64,000 nt of DNA from Ustilago trichophora (lineage: Eukaryota > Basidiomycota > Ustilaginomycetes > Ustilaginales > Ustilaginaceae), in contig OOIN01000001.1 of NCBI GenBank assembly GCA_900323505.1, positions 496,001 through 560,000 on the forward strand. Reading direction: 5' to 3'. Shown one piece after another: positions 51,319-62,211 of this stretch. The notes under the pieces are model-generated. The model saw nothing but the letters and a program-made list of their open reading frames with translations. It searched no databases and was not told the origin of the DNA. Each line of letters begins with the position of its first letter. Positions within the stretch are counted from its first letter, which is position 1. The position numbers were made by a program, and so were the translations under genes.

Positions 51319-51643
51319 ATTGGACGTATGTGCAATGATAGTGGTGTTGGGTGGAAGAGGGGCTGGAAGAGAGATTCTCAAATGGTGAGCGAGGGTTGGT
51401 GAGGCGCGTGCGATGTTGTTTTTCCGACTTCCGAGGAATTTTTCACAGCTCCTGATTGCTCTCCACTTGTAGCTCTGTTCTGTACTCAACGCATAGTATA
51501 CAACCTATGAGGCCATCACTCGACCAGTCTGACGACCAACAAAGGCATTGTTCAACAAAGCTATACACCAACGCTTTGTCGTCCAACGGCAATCACTAGC
51601 ATCCGATCTATCTCCCTCAGAAAGGCGAAATACTGGCAGCAGC
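51319..51643. promoter_or_regulatory. Shared divergent promoter of LSM5 and BUD13
   Basis: 325 bp separate the two ATGs. CGAGGAATTTTTCA at 51432-51445 is identical to the 14 bases in the RRP36/UTP7 divergent promoter. The complement TGAAAAATTC resembles the yeast RRPE. No TATA box is obvious. Confidence 0.55.
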
Positions 51644-52660
51644 ATGCCAGACCCAAAATTGCAAGCCTACCTAGCCGCGCACTACCTTTCTGGCCCCAAA
51701 GCCGATGCGATCCTCGCCCGCACCTCTGACTCTGAGATCAAGGTGAAGCGGAAGAAGAAGCGATCCAAGACGGATGCCTCCGAAGCTGCCTCCTCGTCAT
51801 CGGGGATAGTGTTTAAGGATGATTCGGAGTCATGGATGACCACAGCACCTGGGGAGGAGGATGAGGACGGGCTGACGCCTCAAGTTGTTGGTGGGGCTGC
51901 TGGAGATGTAAAGAAGGGCTTTCGAAAGGTCGGTGGGTCTGGGTCAAAGCAGAAGGAAGAGGGAGGATCTGGCGAAGCGAGTTCGTCAACACAACCAACA
52001 GCAGCAGCGGGAGGCGACGAGCCAACAACAGAGTTTCGGGCGGGTCTCAGGACAAAGGAAGAGATGAAAGCGGCTCGTTTAGCCAGAGAGGAGCGGAAGA
52101 AGCGCGAAGCAGCCACTTCCTCTTCCTCCTCTCACCCCACACCGCACACGGCCTCCGACGACAATGATGACGAAGCAGCCAGACTTGCCCAAACCACCGT
52201 CTATCGCGACAACTCCGGCCGAGTAATCGACATCGCCGCGTTCGAAGCCGAACAAGCCGCCCTCGAGCGCTCTCGTCAGCTCAAAGAGGCCGAACGCAAA
52301 ACATGGTCTCAAGGTCTAGTCCAAAAGCAACAACAACAAGCAGCGCGCTCTCAACTCCAATCCGTTCAATCGCAAGGCATCGCCCGTCGCGCCACCGACG
52401 AAGACTACAACTCGCACTTTAAACAACAGGAGAGAGCAGATGATCCCGCACTTGCTTTCTTGGCAAAAAAGAGGATAACAGGTCCACAGAAGCCAAAGTA
52501 CAAGGGCCCCTATCCACCAAACCGGTTCAACATCGCTCCTGGATATAGATGGGATGGTGTGGACAGGGGGAATGGGTTTGAAAAGCTGCTGATCGAGAGG
52601 AAGAGCGCCCTTCAGAGGAGAGAACAGGAGGCTAGGGCTTGGGGTCAGTCCGATATGTGA
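51644..52660 (+). CDS. BUD13: Pre-mRNA-splicing factor BUD13/CWC26
   Basis: BUD13 is a subunit of the RES complex (with Snu17/Ist3 and Pml1), which binds the activated spliceosome and supports splicing and nuclear retention of unspliced mRNA. The ATG at 51644 (MPDPKLQAYLAAHYLSGPKA) gives 338 residues. The N-terminal YLAxxYLSGPKADAIL word is a family signature. A Ser/Glu/Gly-rich linker follows. The conserved C-terminus reads TVYRDNSGRVIDIAAFEAEQ, a Gln/Arg-rich helix, then YKGPYPPNRFNIAPGYRWDG and VDRGNGFEK, the BUD13 core that contacts Snu17. It is intronless and divergent from LSM5. Confidence 0.94.
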   Translation: MPDPKLQAYLAAHYLSGPKADAILARTSDSEIKVKRKKKRSKTDASEAASSSSGIVFKDDSESWMTTAPGEEDEDGLTPQVVGGAAGDVKKGFRKVGGSGSKQKEEGGSGEASSSTQPTAAAGGDEPTTEFRAGLRTKEEMKAARLAREERKKREAATSSSSSHPTPHTASDDNDDEAARLAQTTVYRDNSGRVIDIAAFEAEQAALERSRQLKEAERKTWSQGLVQKQQQQAARSQLQSVQSQGIARRATDEDYNSHFKQQERADDPALAFLAKKRITGPQKPKYKGPYPPNRFNIAPGYRWDGVDRGNGFEKLLIERKSALQRREQEARAWGQSDM

Positions 52661-52997
52661 TCCCTTCACACGCGTACCTTTGCACTGCGAACTCGCCCGA
52701 TTTCGAGAACTCTTGTCATCGTGTCACACTCAATCTATACCCCAGCCAACCTCAATACCAACCTCAATGTGATGCACAACTTTCACAAACGACAAAGAAC
52801 ATCCAAATCAGAAGAAATGATTGTGTGCGGTGTAAGGTACAAATACAGATGAGGACTCGGCCTCGAAGATATAAGATTCCACCCGTGGGGCGACGAATCC
52901 TTGCAACTGCCAACGTCGTGCGACGAGGACAGATATGAGTAGAAATACAGAATAGTCTCGGCTGAATAAAGACTGTAGACATGGTGTGCGTGTGTGT
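52661..52997. other. Space between convergent BUD13 and seven-TM gene
   Basis: 337 bp forming the 3' flanks of the two convergent genes. No other feature is seen. Confidence 0.5.
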
Positions 52998-54638
52998 TTA
53001 GACCTCGCGCGACTTGGCAGGCGAGGAGGTAGCGGTCCCCTCTTCAACCTCTTGCAAGCTCCCATCGCGTGGAACCGACCTGCTGGAGCCGAGGCGTTGA
53101 ATACGTCCCGTCCCGCTGCTGCCTGGACGACTGCCTGGTCGGCTTGCATTGGGGGTGGGCGAGTTGCCGTCGAGCAACGAGGCGCTAGCTTTGCGAGTGG
53201 GACCATCGTGCTTGTCCATACCACCGGTGGGGGCAAAGAGAGTGGCGTCCGAGGACCGTCGAGACTCGTACTGTTGCAGGGCGTAGGCGACGGGGAACTC
53301 GAGCGAGATGCCGTCGACAGTGCCAGGTGTGCCGGTGTTGTACTTGACATCAGTGTGTTTGTCGGCCTCGCTGGCGTGATGCGCCGACGACTTTGGCGAG
53401 ATGTCGCCCGAATGCCTGCCGTGGGTTACGACACCAATACCATCAGTGACGATGGGGGCGACACCAGGTGCGAAGGAACTCGTCTCGTTGGCAGGACCGC
53501 CGAGATGACTCGCACCGCGGCGTCTCGAGTCTAGCGAAGGAAGGCGTGATGTGAGAAAGTTGGGCCTCGAGGGTGTGCTCGCCTCAGACATGATGGACTC
53601 AAGGGCGGGTGTATGGCGAGTATCGCGTGTCGGGGTGGCGCCGGTTGCAAAAGGATCGTTGACATCTCGCATGCCGGGCAGGACGGCGTTGTCGGGCGCA
53701 AGGTCGTCGGTGAAGCGGTCTTCTCTCCACTTGTAGGCGCTGGACAAGGAGGCGAGGACGGCGCCGAAAGCCTGAACATACACGTTGGCGACGAGCATGA
53801 AGCCCATGTCGACGGCTGATAGCGAGAGTGCTTTGGAAAGCACAAGGGCCAGAGCGTAGATGGTGGGCAGAACGTAGCCAAAGGCGATGGCGAACATGAT
53901 CTGTTTGGACCATCGCACTGCGGGGTGGGACTTTTTGCTCATCAACTCGTTGTCGCGACGACCGAGATGCCAGTAGCGCCAGAGGAGGAAGACGGACGCG
54001 TAGACGGTGTCGACGAGTTGGAAGATGAGGGTAAAGAGGTTGCTCGTGTCGTTGGCGGCTTTGGAGACGGTGTAGCCAAAGCCACTTGCCCGGTAGGCCA
54101 CTGACGAGTTGTGAAGGGTGATGCTGATGGTGGTGAGCCGCGCGATCTTCATTAGGGTGGGCAGGATGCTGATGGCGATGCGCTTGGATCTGCTCGCTAG
54201 TGTTGGTGGGTAGAAAGAAAGCAGACGAAGCTGGATGGCAAAGTGGGTGATGAGGGGCACGATGTAGAGCATGGCTGTTGAGGACATCCAGAGACGGAAC
54301 ATGGTGTCTTCGGAGACGTTGCCGAAGAGTTGGTAAGCCCAGAAGACGGTGTTGAGGGTGGAGCCGAGCAAGCCTCCAAGCATAGCGAAACCGAGAACCC
54401 AGACGAAGGGGAGGCGGCGCTTCTGTGGACTGAGACCATTCTTGAAGAGAACGGCACAAAGAAGGACAAAGAGAAGCGTGGCAAACATGGAGTAGAGAAT
54501 GATGTAGGTGACGCCATTGCGGACGAGTTCAACTGGGACGTATTGAGCCGCTGAGGTCTGGTTGTTGGCTGCATTCTCGACGACGAGCAAGATGCGGTGT
54601 CGCCAAGCGATATCCTGCTTCCACGTCGAGTCGGACAT
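52998..54638 (-). CDS. Seven-transmembrane receptor-like protein, uncharacterised
   Basis: The ATG at 54636-54638 (MSDSTWKQDIAWRHRI) gives 546 residues. Seven hydrophobic segments fall within the first 320 residues: near 47-70 (VTYIILYSMFATLLFVLLCA), 85-108 (VLGFAMLGGLLGSTLNTVF), 120-142, 158-178, 205-225, 245-268 and 275-300. The extracellular N-terminus has an NQT sequon. The last 230 residues are a Ser/Thr/Pro/Gly-rich cytosolic tail with many potential phosphosites. This layout is that of a G-protein-coupled receptor, but I see no clear match to Ste2, Ste3, Gpr1, Pth11 or opsins (no retinal Lys motif). It is intronless. Coding status is strong; receptor function is inference. Confidence 0.7.
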   Translation of the reverse strand: MSDSTWKQDIAWRHRILLVVENAANNQTSAAQYVPVELVRNGVTYIILYSMFATLLFVLLCAVLFKNGLSPQKRRLPFVWVLGFAMLGGLLGSTLNTVFWAYQLFGNVSEDTMFRLWMSSTAMLYIVPLITHFAIQLRLLSFYPPTLASRSKRIAISILPTLMKIARLTTISITLHNSSVAYRASGFGYTVSKAANDTSNLFTLIFQLVDTVYASVFLLWRYWHLGRRDNELMSKKSHPAVRWSKQIMFAIAFGYVLPTIYALALVLSKALSLSAVDMGFMLVANVYVQAFGAVLASLSSAYKWREDRFTDDLAPDNAVLPGMRDVNDPFATGATPTRDTRHTPALESIMSEASTPSRPNFLTSRLPSLDSRRRGASHLGGPANETSSFAPGVAPIVTDGIGVVTHGRHSGDISPKSSAHHASEADKHTDVKYNTGTPGTVDGISLEFPVAYALQQYESRRSSDATLFAPTGGMDKHDGPTRKASASLLDGNSPTPNASRPGSRPGSSGTGRIQRLGSSRSVPRDGSLQEVEEGTATSSPAKSREV

Positions 54639-56104
54639 GGTGGATGAGCAAGACAAGCCTCGCTGGAGACTGACCTGAAACGACGTCGGAGATCAAACAA
54701 AAGACGGTTGTCGTCGCGAGTTGTGATCTACAGAAGGTGATGCGGCATGAGTTGGTAGCTGAGTAGCGATGGGAAGATGGGCGGGTGAGGACAAGTTGCT
54801 GGCGGATCAACTTGGTTGTGGTTTGTCGGTGCAAAGTAGGTGAAAATGAGGTGGTGATAGAAGCTAGGCGAGGATGTTAGGTGATGGTTGTAGGGAAGGT
54901 GTAGAGTTGCGACGCTGTTGAATGATGGAGACGATGGGAAACAAGTGTAGACGAAGCAGGTTGTATAAAGGTCTAGATAGGGATGCGCTGCTGGTCGGAG
55001 AAAGAAAGGCTGTGGGATGGCAGCGCTGCAGGGATTTGGCAGTTTGGGTGTGCACGCCTCTACTGTAATGAGGTTGGGATGCAGGCGGGTATCAAAAGAG
55101 ACTGCCGAAGGCTTAGGAATGGGATGCGAGGTGTTGGAAGGGAAGGATAAGAGAGATGAGATGTGTGAGGTGAAGGAAGATGGCGTCGGGGAGCGATGGG
55201 GAGAAACCCACGCCAAAGACTAGGGCTGAGGAGCAGAGGAGCAGAAGCGAAGCGGCGGCTAGAATTGTGACGAAGCTGCGGAGAGTGTCGCCTGTCAAGA
55301 GCGGAGAGCGCGACTTAGAGCAGCTCTAGTGGCGAGGTTTGGTGGATTGCATCGATGGGGAGAAAATGAGGAAGAGGGAGAGGCAAGGGACAGTGAGAGA
55401 GCAAGCTAAGAGAACCACTAGCTTAGCCTGGAAATCCGGCAGCAGGCAAGCAGACAAGCGAAAGCGAGAGGCCGAGTCTCTGAGGCTTTGGGCGTATGAA
55501 CAAAGCAAAAAAAAGGGGTTGGGAGCGGCGAATGCAATCCTCCGAGTCTAGGTTCGATTTAGCGGTTGTGGCGGCTGGTGCTGGTGCTGCTGGGGGTGCA
55601 GGTGCTGCAGGTGCTAGTGTTGAGACAGGTCGACTATGGCATGGAACATCGAGTTGAATGTATGATTGAGGCGTAGAATGCTGCAATGGAAGCGTCGTCT
55701 GCAGACAGCCAGAAACCAAATCAGACGGGATTGCGCAGCTGCTCTAAGGAAACCGAGCTGTTTGCAGCTGACCACCACACAGAGTCACTTTTTTTCTTTT
55801 CTTTTTTCGTTGAGACACCTTGGCAGATGAGCAAACGCAGTGGTGAGGTAGGAAGACGAAGAGAACCGTGTGACGCGGTACTGTACAAGGCCTAGGATGA
55901 GAGCGAGGACAAGGTGCCTAACGAGGAGACTAAGTAGACAGCATCAAAAAAGGCGCACAGCCGAGACCTAATAATTGAAATCACTCACTCGAGAAAGGAA
56001 GGGGGAAAAAAAGGTACATAGAGTGACAAGGACTGTCATTCTGCTCTGTCAAAACGGTTGCGAGCGCTTGCTATACGTGAAGAAAAAAAAAAATCAAAAT
56101 CAAA

Positions 56105-56127
56105 CAACAACAACAACAACAACAACA
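56105..56127 (+). repeat. CAA trinucleotide repeat
   Basis: About seven tandem CAA units followed by an A run; non-coding. Confidence 0.75.
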
Positions 56128-56655
56128 AAAAAACGCACCGAGCCTGCGCCTGATTTGTCTCAGAGCTCATGTACGATGCCAACTGGCGAGTCTAGGTTTT
56201 TCCTAAAGGAGATTACCGCTGAAATCACCCCGTCGAAGCGAGATGGGCTTTGGAATCTCTGAATTTTAGCGAAACAGGTTACACTTCGCAGCAAAGTGCT
56301 GGCGACGAAATCAGCCGAGCGACTCAAAGTGGCTGCAAGTTGGGCTTTTGCTTCATCTCTAGACCAAATTGGTGCTGTGTTGGCGCTTCATCAATGCAGC
56401 CAAGAAGACGTTACAGTTGAGAGTTGTTGCTTGTTCAATGAGTTTGCATCGGCTCATCTTCTCATGTGTGTGACAGGCTCTCATATTGATTGGCAGGAGA
56501 ACGTCATGTTGACCAATCCCACCATCTCTCTCGTCTTTGGTTGGATAGGACCGAGCTACGGTTACGACGTGCATAAAGCTTGGATCGCACCGTCGGAAGC
56601 GGTTCATCGACAATCCAGCATGCTTTGGTCTGGGCAAAAAAGAAAGGAAAGGGGG

Positions 56656-56684
<29 letters not shown>
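56656..56684. repeat. A29 homopolymer
   Basis: Twenty-nine consecutive A residues on the plus strand in intergenic DNA. Confidence 0.9.
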
Positions 56685-56686
<2 letters not shown>

Positions 56687-56968
56687 TTCCCACGTACTGT
56701 ACGCTCTTGGGCCTTGGTTTTTCCTGGCTGCAGTTCGGGTCTTGAAAAACATCGCATGATAGAAACCTTTGCCAAGCTGCATTAGCAAGAGATGGTGGCG
56801 CTCAGGACGCAGCCAACGCGATCACAGCGTAAAGCTGCCTCTGTCATGTACGGTAGAGCAGATGCACTGCTCTCGACTAGGAAATACGTTTCACATCTTT
56901 CTCTCGCATTCTGCGCAGCAGGAATGCTTCGACTGCAGAACGGCCAACCATGTCTATGCACGTCAGTT

Positions 56969-57001
<33 letters not shown>
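56969..57001 (+). repeat. GCA trinucleotide repeat, 11 units
   Basis: Eleven perfect GCA units. Frames crossing it give Gln, Ala or Ser runs, but no gene model is supported here. Confidence 0.85.
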
Positions 57002-57002
<1 letters not shown>

Positions 57003-58985
57003 CGAATCGTGGGAGTGGGAGTGTGAGCGTGAGTGTGTCTGTATCGATGCTGACGGCGTATGTGGTTTTGCTGAGAAAGCTGTTGTGCCCGCAAGCTGAC
57101 ATGGTGAGAGTCATGAAAAAGTCCAATTGACCGGCGGACGGCCAAAACAGCACAGAGGGATGACTGTCTCGCTGTCAGAGCGCTTACGCTTTCGGACAGG
57201 GCTTGCTTCCCCCCTTTTGACAAGTCGGGAGGCGCGGTTGGAGAGACTCACAACGAGACTCACACAACCCAAGCGCCCTTCTGAATTCGGGATTTGCACT
57301 TCATCGAGATCCTGATTGAGGGCGGAGATTCAAAAAGAATTTGGGTAATTCAAAATCTTGAAGCAGACATACCGTACGGCTTTTTCCCCCTCGGTCTCTG
57401 CGGGGCAATAGAGTCACAGTCATTCCAATTCAGCCCGTCCCATCTGCCCGAAGAGAGAGAGAGAAAGAGAGGGTGAAGCGAGAGCGAGAGCGAGACACAC
57501 AAGGAGAGGCGTCAAAAAGCTCGCGGAGCTCGTTCGGCCGTTGAGAGTGAGAGCGCTGTTGGATTCAGATCAAATTTCACCTCCTTGCAGTTGATACTTT
57601 CACAGAGTAGTGTAGTGTTCCTGCTTCTTCTTTTTCCTTTCTTCCCAGGATTTCCGAGCCTGCGACATTCTGAGAGGGTGGTGTACAGGAATAACATCTG
57701 CAGCCCACCATCAGCGGAGTTTCATTCCTTCGGAAATCAGATGGGAAATGCAAAATCCACCCCAATACCCGCCCCTGACGAGGCCTTTGGTGTGAGCTCC
57801 GGATTCGTTCAACCCGAACAAAATTTGGATAGATGTCCGTGGACCCTGCCTGCCTGCCTTGCCTGCCTTGAAAGTCTTTAGAGTCTCAAGCAGCTGATCA
57901 GGCTGCACATCTGTCCCATTCATGGTCCCTGATATCTATACAGTTCTGCCAAGCGGCCAACTCCGACTCATAGTCGGATTCTTGCCGTTCCGTACGCGAT
58001 TGAGCGAGTTCTCAAGCTTGACTTTTTGGATTCTACTTGAGCGTCACGCGGTCAACAATCATGGCGGTAAATGGATGCCTTGAGTGCGTCGACCCCAAGC
58101 GAAAGGCTGCTCCAATTAGTTGCTTACGGTCAGAGCAGGTCCTGTATCCCGTGATGGCAACGATCACGAGGACAGGACTGTGTTCCCACGGTCCGAGGTT
58201 CTGCATGTACCCTTGCTAGACACCTTGTCGCTACCACAGTCTCGCAAGGTCTCGCACAGTTGGCGCCATCACATCAACCTCTTTTTGGCGAATCAACTTG
58301 ACCCTTGCAGCTGCTCCGGCCGGCGGAAAAATGTCACTTTTCTGCTCGGACATTGTCAGCTTCGGGATCGACATCGCTATTGTATCTGCAGGTTGGTTCT
58401 GTCAGCGCCACTGTGGAAGCACTCACCACCTCCTCATCGTGGCATGCTTCGACGTGACGTCGTGCGTGGGAACGCAGTAGAAGGACTCGATCCCAGACAT
58501 GATGCAAAGGGGAAAAGGCAGGCGAAACAAAGTGGCGCATGATGGACGTAGTCGTGGATCCTCGCTGCAAGGGCTCTTGAATTTTACCCACATTGCGACG
58601 ATGTCGCCCCGATCTGACTTCTGGAAGCCTCTGCTCTGGCTTTCTCACGCCAAATCATGTAGCAGATCGAGGCTGAATCGGCCTTGATGCTAGACGGGCA
58701 GCTCGGTCCTCCGCATGAAAAAGGTGCTGCTGCTGGTGTATGGAGCCTTTCTCACGTCTTGCCCACCCGTGCAGTCGATCGACATCAACGTTTCATGTGG
58801 CTTCTGCATTGCAGTTGAGAAGGCTGTGGTGTGAGGTCCAGCCTAAGTGGGGCTTAACAATTGAAGAAAAAATGGGAATCGCAATCCAACGAGGATATGA
58901 CCCGATTCAGCCCCGATCTTGCGATGCCTCCACAAGCAAATTCATGCAGCTTCGCGGTCAGACCCTGAAATGACAGCTGTGGGAC

Positions 58986-61286
58986 ATGAAGTTGCTTGCT
59001 CGCATTCTCCCTCCTATCCTCGACCATCCTTGTCCGTCGTCTGGGCAGTCACAAATCACCTCAGCAAGCCTGGTGACTGGGCAAATAGTAGTCACCATCC
59101 TCGCAAAAGTCCATCCGATGGACGCTCAAACACGACGCCAAGCCCGCCCAGGGCGCATAGGTCGACACCCATCGTCGGCATCCACATCGTGGCTCACCAT
59201 CCTCGGCTTCAAGCCCCAAGTGACATGGCGGAACGCGATAGCGTTCCTCGTCCACTGCTCCGCATCGATCCTCTTCTTGGTCTTCCTCAATGCCTCTCAG
59301 CCCTTTCTGATTCATCAGCTCGAGTCAAACACAAACACAAACGGCAGTCACACACCGAGCAGAGCCGGCTCGCTCAGTGGCTCTCTCATCTTCTATGATG
59401 AGCTGCTCTCCACATTTGCATCTCTCATCTGGGGAGCACTCGCCGAGATCGTTGGATTGGCTGCGGTCACGTCGACTTCTTACCTCTTCATTGCCATGGG
59501 TTTGGTATCTTATACATTCCCAACGAGGCCATGGCCGGATCTGATTCCAGCTCGACTTGTCTTTGCGATTGGAGGAAGTGGTGCAACAGCCATGCTTTCC
59601 GGCATCTTGTCCGAGTACTCGGGCTCAAGCACAGAGCAAACACCTGTTATGGGTGCTGAGGTGGCAGTACAGCCAGCATCAGACCAGGATCCAGAGACCG
59701 CATCGCAAGGGACATTACGACCACCTTCGGCTCAGCGTCAACAAGCACGTCGGGACGGGGCCGATGCTGGAGAGACCCAGCCTTTGATCTCCTCCGAAGC
59801 TAGACTACCAGGCTCGCACCATGCTGGACGAGACAAACTCAGCAAGCGAAGACACGGCCGTGTAGCAGCCATAGCCGGCGTCTTTACAGGTATCGGTGCG
59901 CTTGTTGCTGTTTTCGTTCTTGTCCGTCTCCCGCAGAAGATAGCTGAGTACTTCGAAGATCACGACGCGCCCGCTCTTGCAGTAGCCTCGCACGACCATA
60001 ACAAAGACGCGGAAGGAGACCTCATGCTGCACCGTGCGACTGTGGCGACATTCTGGCTCGTCGCAGCTCTGGCGCTCTTGGTAGCAGCTACCACTGCTGT
60101 CGGCCTCAGACAGCGCACCAACAGACCACCGCGTCTCAATGCAGCCGATGCACTGGAACAGCGATCTCAACGGCGCCAGCAGGAAGATTATGGAGCTTTG
60201 CACGACAGTACCATTGCTCTTGCAGAAGATACGCGACAAGCACGCCGTGCCCGTCTGCGTCAGCGTATGGAACGTCGCTCACAATCAGCTTGGACCAACG
60301 TGATTCGCTCCCACATCCGACGCTTCATCAGTGCTTCTATCGGAGGCTTTCGGATGGTAGGACCGGTCCGTTCGTCGGAAGATGCCGAAGCGAGCAAAGC
60401 ACAACACCGATTGGCACTAGAACTGCGCATGGCATACCTCGGCGGGGCACTGGCCCGAGCTTTCACGATTGGCACCACCGCATTCCTCCCCTTGCTCGTC
60501 ACGCATCACTACTACACCTCGGGCATATGTCGACAGCTCCCCTCTCCCAATCCAGACGCACCTCTACCCAATGACGAGCTCAAGAAGCTCTGCCGAAGCG
60601 CGTTCACCGCCACTGCGATCTTGGGAGGCACGGCACAGCTGACTGCGTTGCTAGCATCACCGCTGATCGGGTTTCTGTGTGATGCGCTGTCGCCGACGAT
60701 GACAATTTCGCTGACTTCAGCACTGGGCGCGGTAGGATTCTATTTGCTTGGTGTTGGCACGGCTGGTTTTGCTGGAGACAAGCAGACGGGCGAGGAGGTC
60801 CCGGATCCTTTGACAGGTTTGTCGATTGCCGCAGCTGTGCTTGTTGGCTTTGGACAGATCGGAGCCATTGTATCCAGTTTAGCTGGCTGTGCTCGAGCAA
60901 GGAGTCTGATCGCGGAGGGTGAAGATGAAGACTCAAGCCTCTTTGCACAGGCCAATCATGATGGCGAGGAGGCCGATACAGGCTCTGCAGCCGATACCCT
61001 CGTGCCTGGTCGCCAAGGCAGCACACAGCGACACCTTTCATCGCGAGCGCAGCGTTCCGCCAACATTCAAGACGTGACAGTGGAGGAAGCAGGTCAAGGC
61101 CCAGGTGCGATCGCAGGTGCATACAGCTGCACTGGCTCGCTATCGATCCTTGTCATCTCGAAACTCGGCGGGTTTCTATTCGACATGTACGTGCCCAGTC
61201 CTTTCTTGCTCATTGGTGGGTTCTCTGCCTTTGTCTCACTTTGCGGAGTTGCTGTGGGCCTCACAGAGCGGTTCAAGCAGATGTAA
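58986..61286 (+). CDS. Major facilitator superfamily transporter with large hydrophilic loops
   Basis: Predicted multi-pass membrane transporter of unknown substrate, 766 residues from the ATG at 58986; an in-frame ATG at 59118 (MDAQTRRQARPGR) would give 722 and is about as likely, since the extra 44 residues show no domain. Membrane segments include AIAFLVHCSASILFLVFLNA, a helix after SLSGSLIFYDELLSTFASLI, RLVFAIGGSGATAMLSGI, AIAGVFTGIGALVAVFVLV, ATFWLVAALALLVAATTAV, then, after a 90-residue Arg/Gln-rich loop, GALARAFTIGTTAFLPLLV, FTATAILGGTAQLTALLA, and several more to LIGGFSAFVSLCGVAVGLT. The N-terminal half has an acidic, Gln-rich insertion between helices 4 and 5. GALAEIVG and LIGFLCDALS resemble MFS A-motif remnants. 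It has no neighbours within 2 kb. Confidence 0.75.
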   Translation: MKLLARILPPILDHPCPSSGQSQITSASLVTGQIVVTILAKVHPMDAQTRRQARPGRIGRHPSSASTSWLTILGFKPQVTWRNAIAFLVHCSASILFLVFLNASQPFLIHQLESNTNTNGSHTPSRAGSLSGSLIFYDELLSTFASLIWGALAEIVGLAAVTSTSYLFIAMGLVSYTFPTRPWPDLIPARLVFAIGGSGATAMLSGILSEYSGSSTEQTPVMGAEVAVQPASDQDPETASQGTLRPPSAQRQQARRDGADAGETQPLISSEARLPGSHHAGRDKLSKRRHGRVAAIAGVFTGIGALVAVFVLVRLPQKIAEYFEDHDAPALAVASHDHNKDAEGDLMLHRATVATFWLVAALALLVAATTAVGLRQRTNRPPRLNAADALEQRSQRRQQEDYGALHDSTIALAEDTRQARRARLRQRMERRSQSAWTNVIRSHIRRFISASIGGFRMVGPVRSSEDAEASKAQHRLALELRMAYLGGALARAFTIGTTAFLPLLVTHHYYTSGICRQLPSPNPDAPLPNDELKKLCRSAFTATAILGGTAQLTALLASPLIGFLCDALSPTMTISLTSALGAVGFYLLGVGTAGFAGDKQTGEEVPDPLTGLSIAAAVLVGFGQIGAIVSSLAGCARARSLIAEGEDEDSSLFAQANHDGEEADTGSAADTLVPGRQGSTQRHLSSRAQRSANIQDVTVEEAGQGPGAIAGAYSCTGSLSILVISKLGGFLFDMYVPSPFLLIGGFSAFVSLCGVAVGLTERFKQM

Positions 61287-62179
61287 GTTAGCGGTTATGA
61301 TGGGGGGAAGAATTCTCGATCCGAGCAATACCGACATTTGTAGTCCGAGCAATGCCGACATGTGTGGTCTGCAACGGTCCTCATATGAGATCGGAAGTGT
61401 TCGTGTATAGCCGGAGCGTGCTCAAATCTGAGTACGAAAGTGGCAGCGTGCAGAAAGGTGGCAACGGGCAAATCTCGGTGGCGCTTCTGAAAAAAAAAAA
61501 AACAAAAAAAAACCCCTTATACCGGCGGAGCTGCGGGAGTCAAAGACGAGAAGAAGATAGGCTCAAAGTTGGCCCACCATGGATTGTATGCTCTTTCCTG
61601 TACCTCCTTGTTTTTTTTCTCTCTTTCGGTCAATCGGAGGATGATAGGGTTTGACTTGATTCAAGCGTCTACTCTGTACTCAGCATCGACGGTCGAGAAA
61701 AGCGGGATGGAGTTACGCTCTATAGGTTTTGCGCAATTCCCGTCCACGTCGTCGACGCCACAGTTGTGCGTATGTGTGTGCATGTTTTCTATATCGAGGT
61801 CGTCAGAGACCGCTGCCGGTAAACGTGGTAATGGCAACGACGGCGATGGAGGCATCTTGACTCCACGCTGGACAGGTGATCGCCACGTGGTAATCAAGCG
61901 TACGTCGCGGTTTGAAGCGACCTTCAACTGTCTTTGAAAACGGTCAACCGGGACGAGTGCAGCTGGGCCGCGTGAGCGTGGGAGCGAGGAGATCTGTCCA
62001 CACTCATGCGCGCCAAGTCCTTGACATGATAGTTGGCGTAGCACCACCGCCTACTTCCGTGTGTGTGAGAGAGGGATCAACGCTGAAAAAAGGAAGATGA
62101 CGATGTCGTGATGTATGGGAAGGTGAAAAACAGAAAGGCCAAAGTGTGAAGCGGATGAGTTGCCGCATTGTGGGGACGA

Positions 62180-62211
<32 letters not shown>

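Larger units (their letters stand above)
54639..58985. other. Gene-poor region upstream of the seven-TM and MFS genes
   Basis: 4.3 kb without a supported gene. The first 500-800 bp are the promoter and leader of the seven-TM gene. The region holds several simple repeats (listed separately), GTACTGTAC words near 55880 and 56696, GA/AG-rich runs near 57445-57500, and short frames of no recognisable family. No tRNA or snRNA could be identified by eye. Confidence 0.5.

Noticed and set aside
8682..52663. TGA-CTA stop-readthrough contexts extending to hidden peroxisomal signals, as known in smuts
   Set aside because: The stops I inspected (the Zn2Cys6 gene, SPT6, BLUF gene, ESF1, BUD13, MOD5) do not show the TGACTA context.
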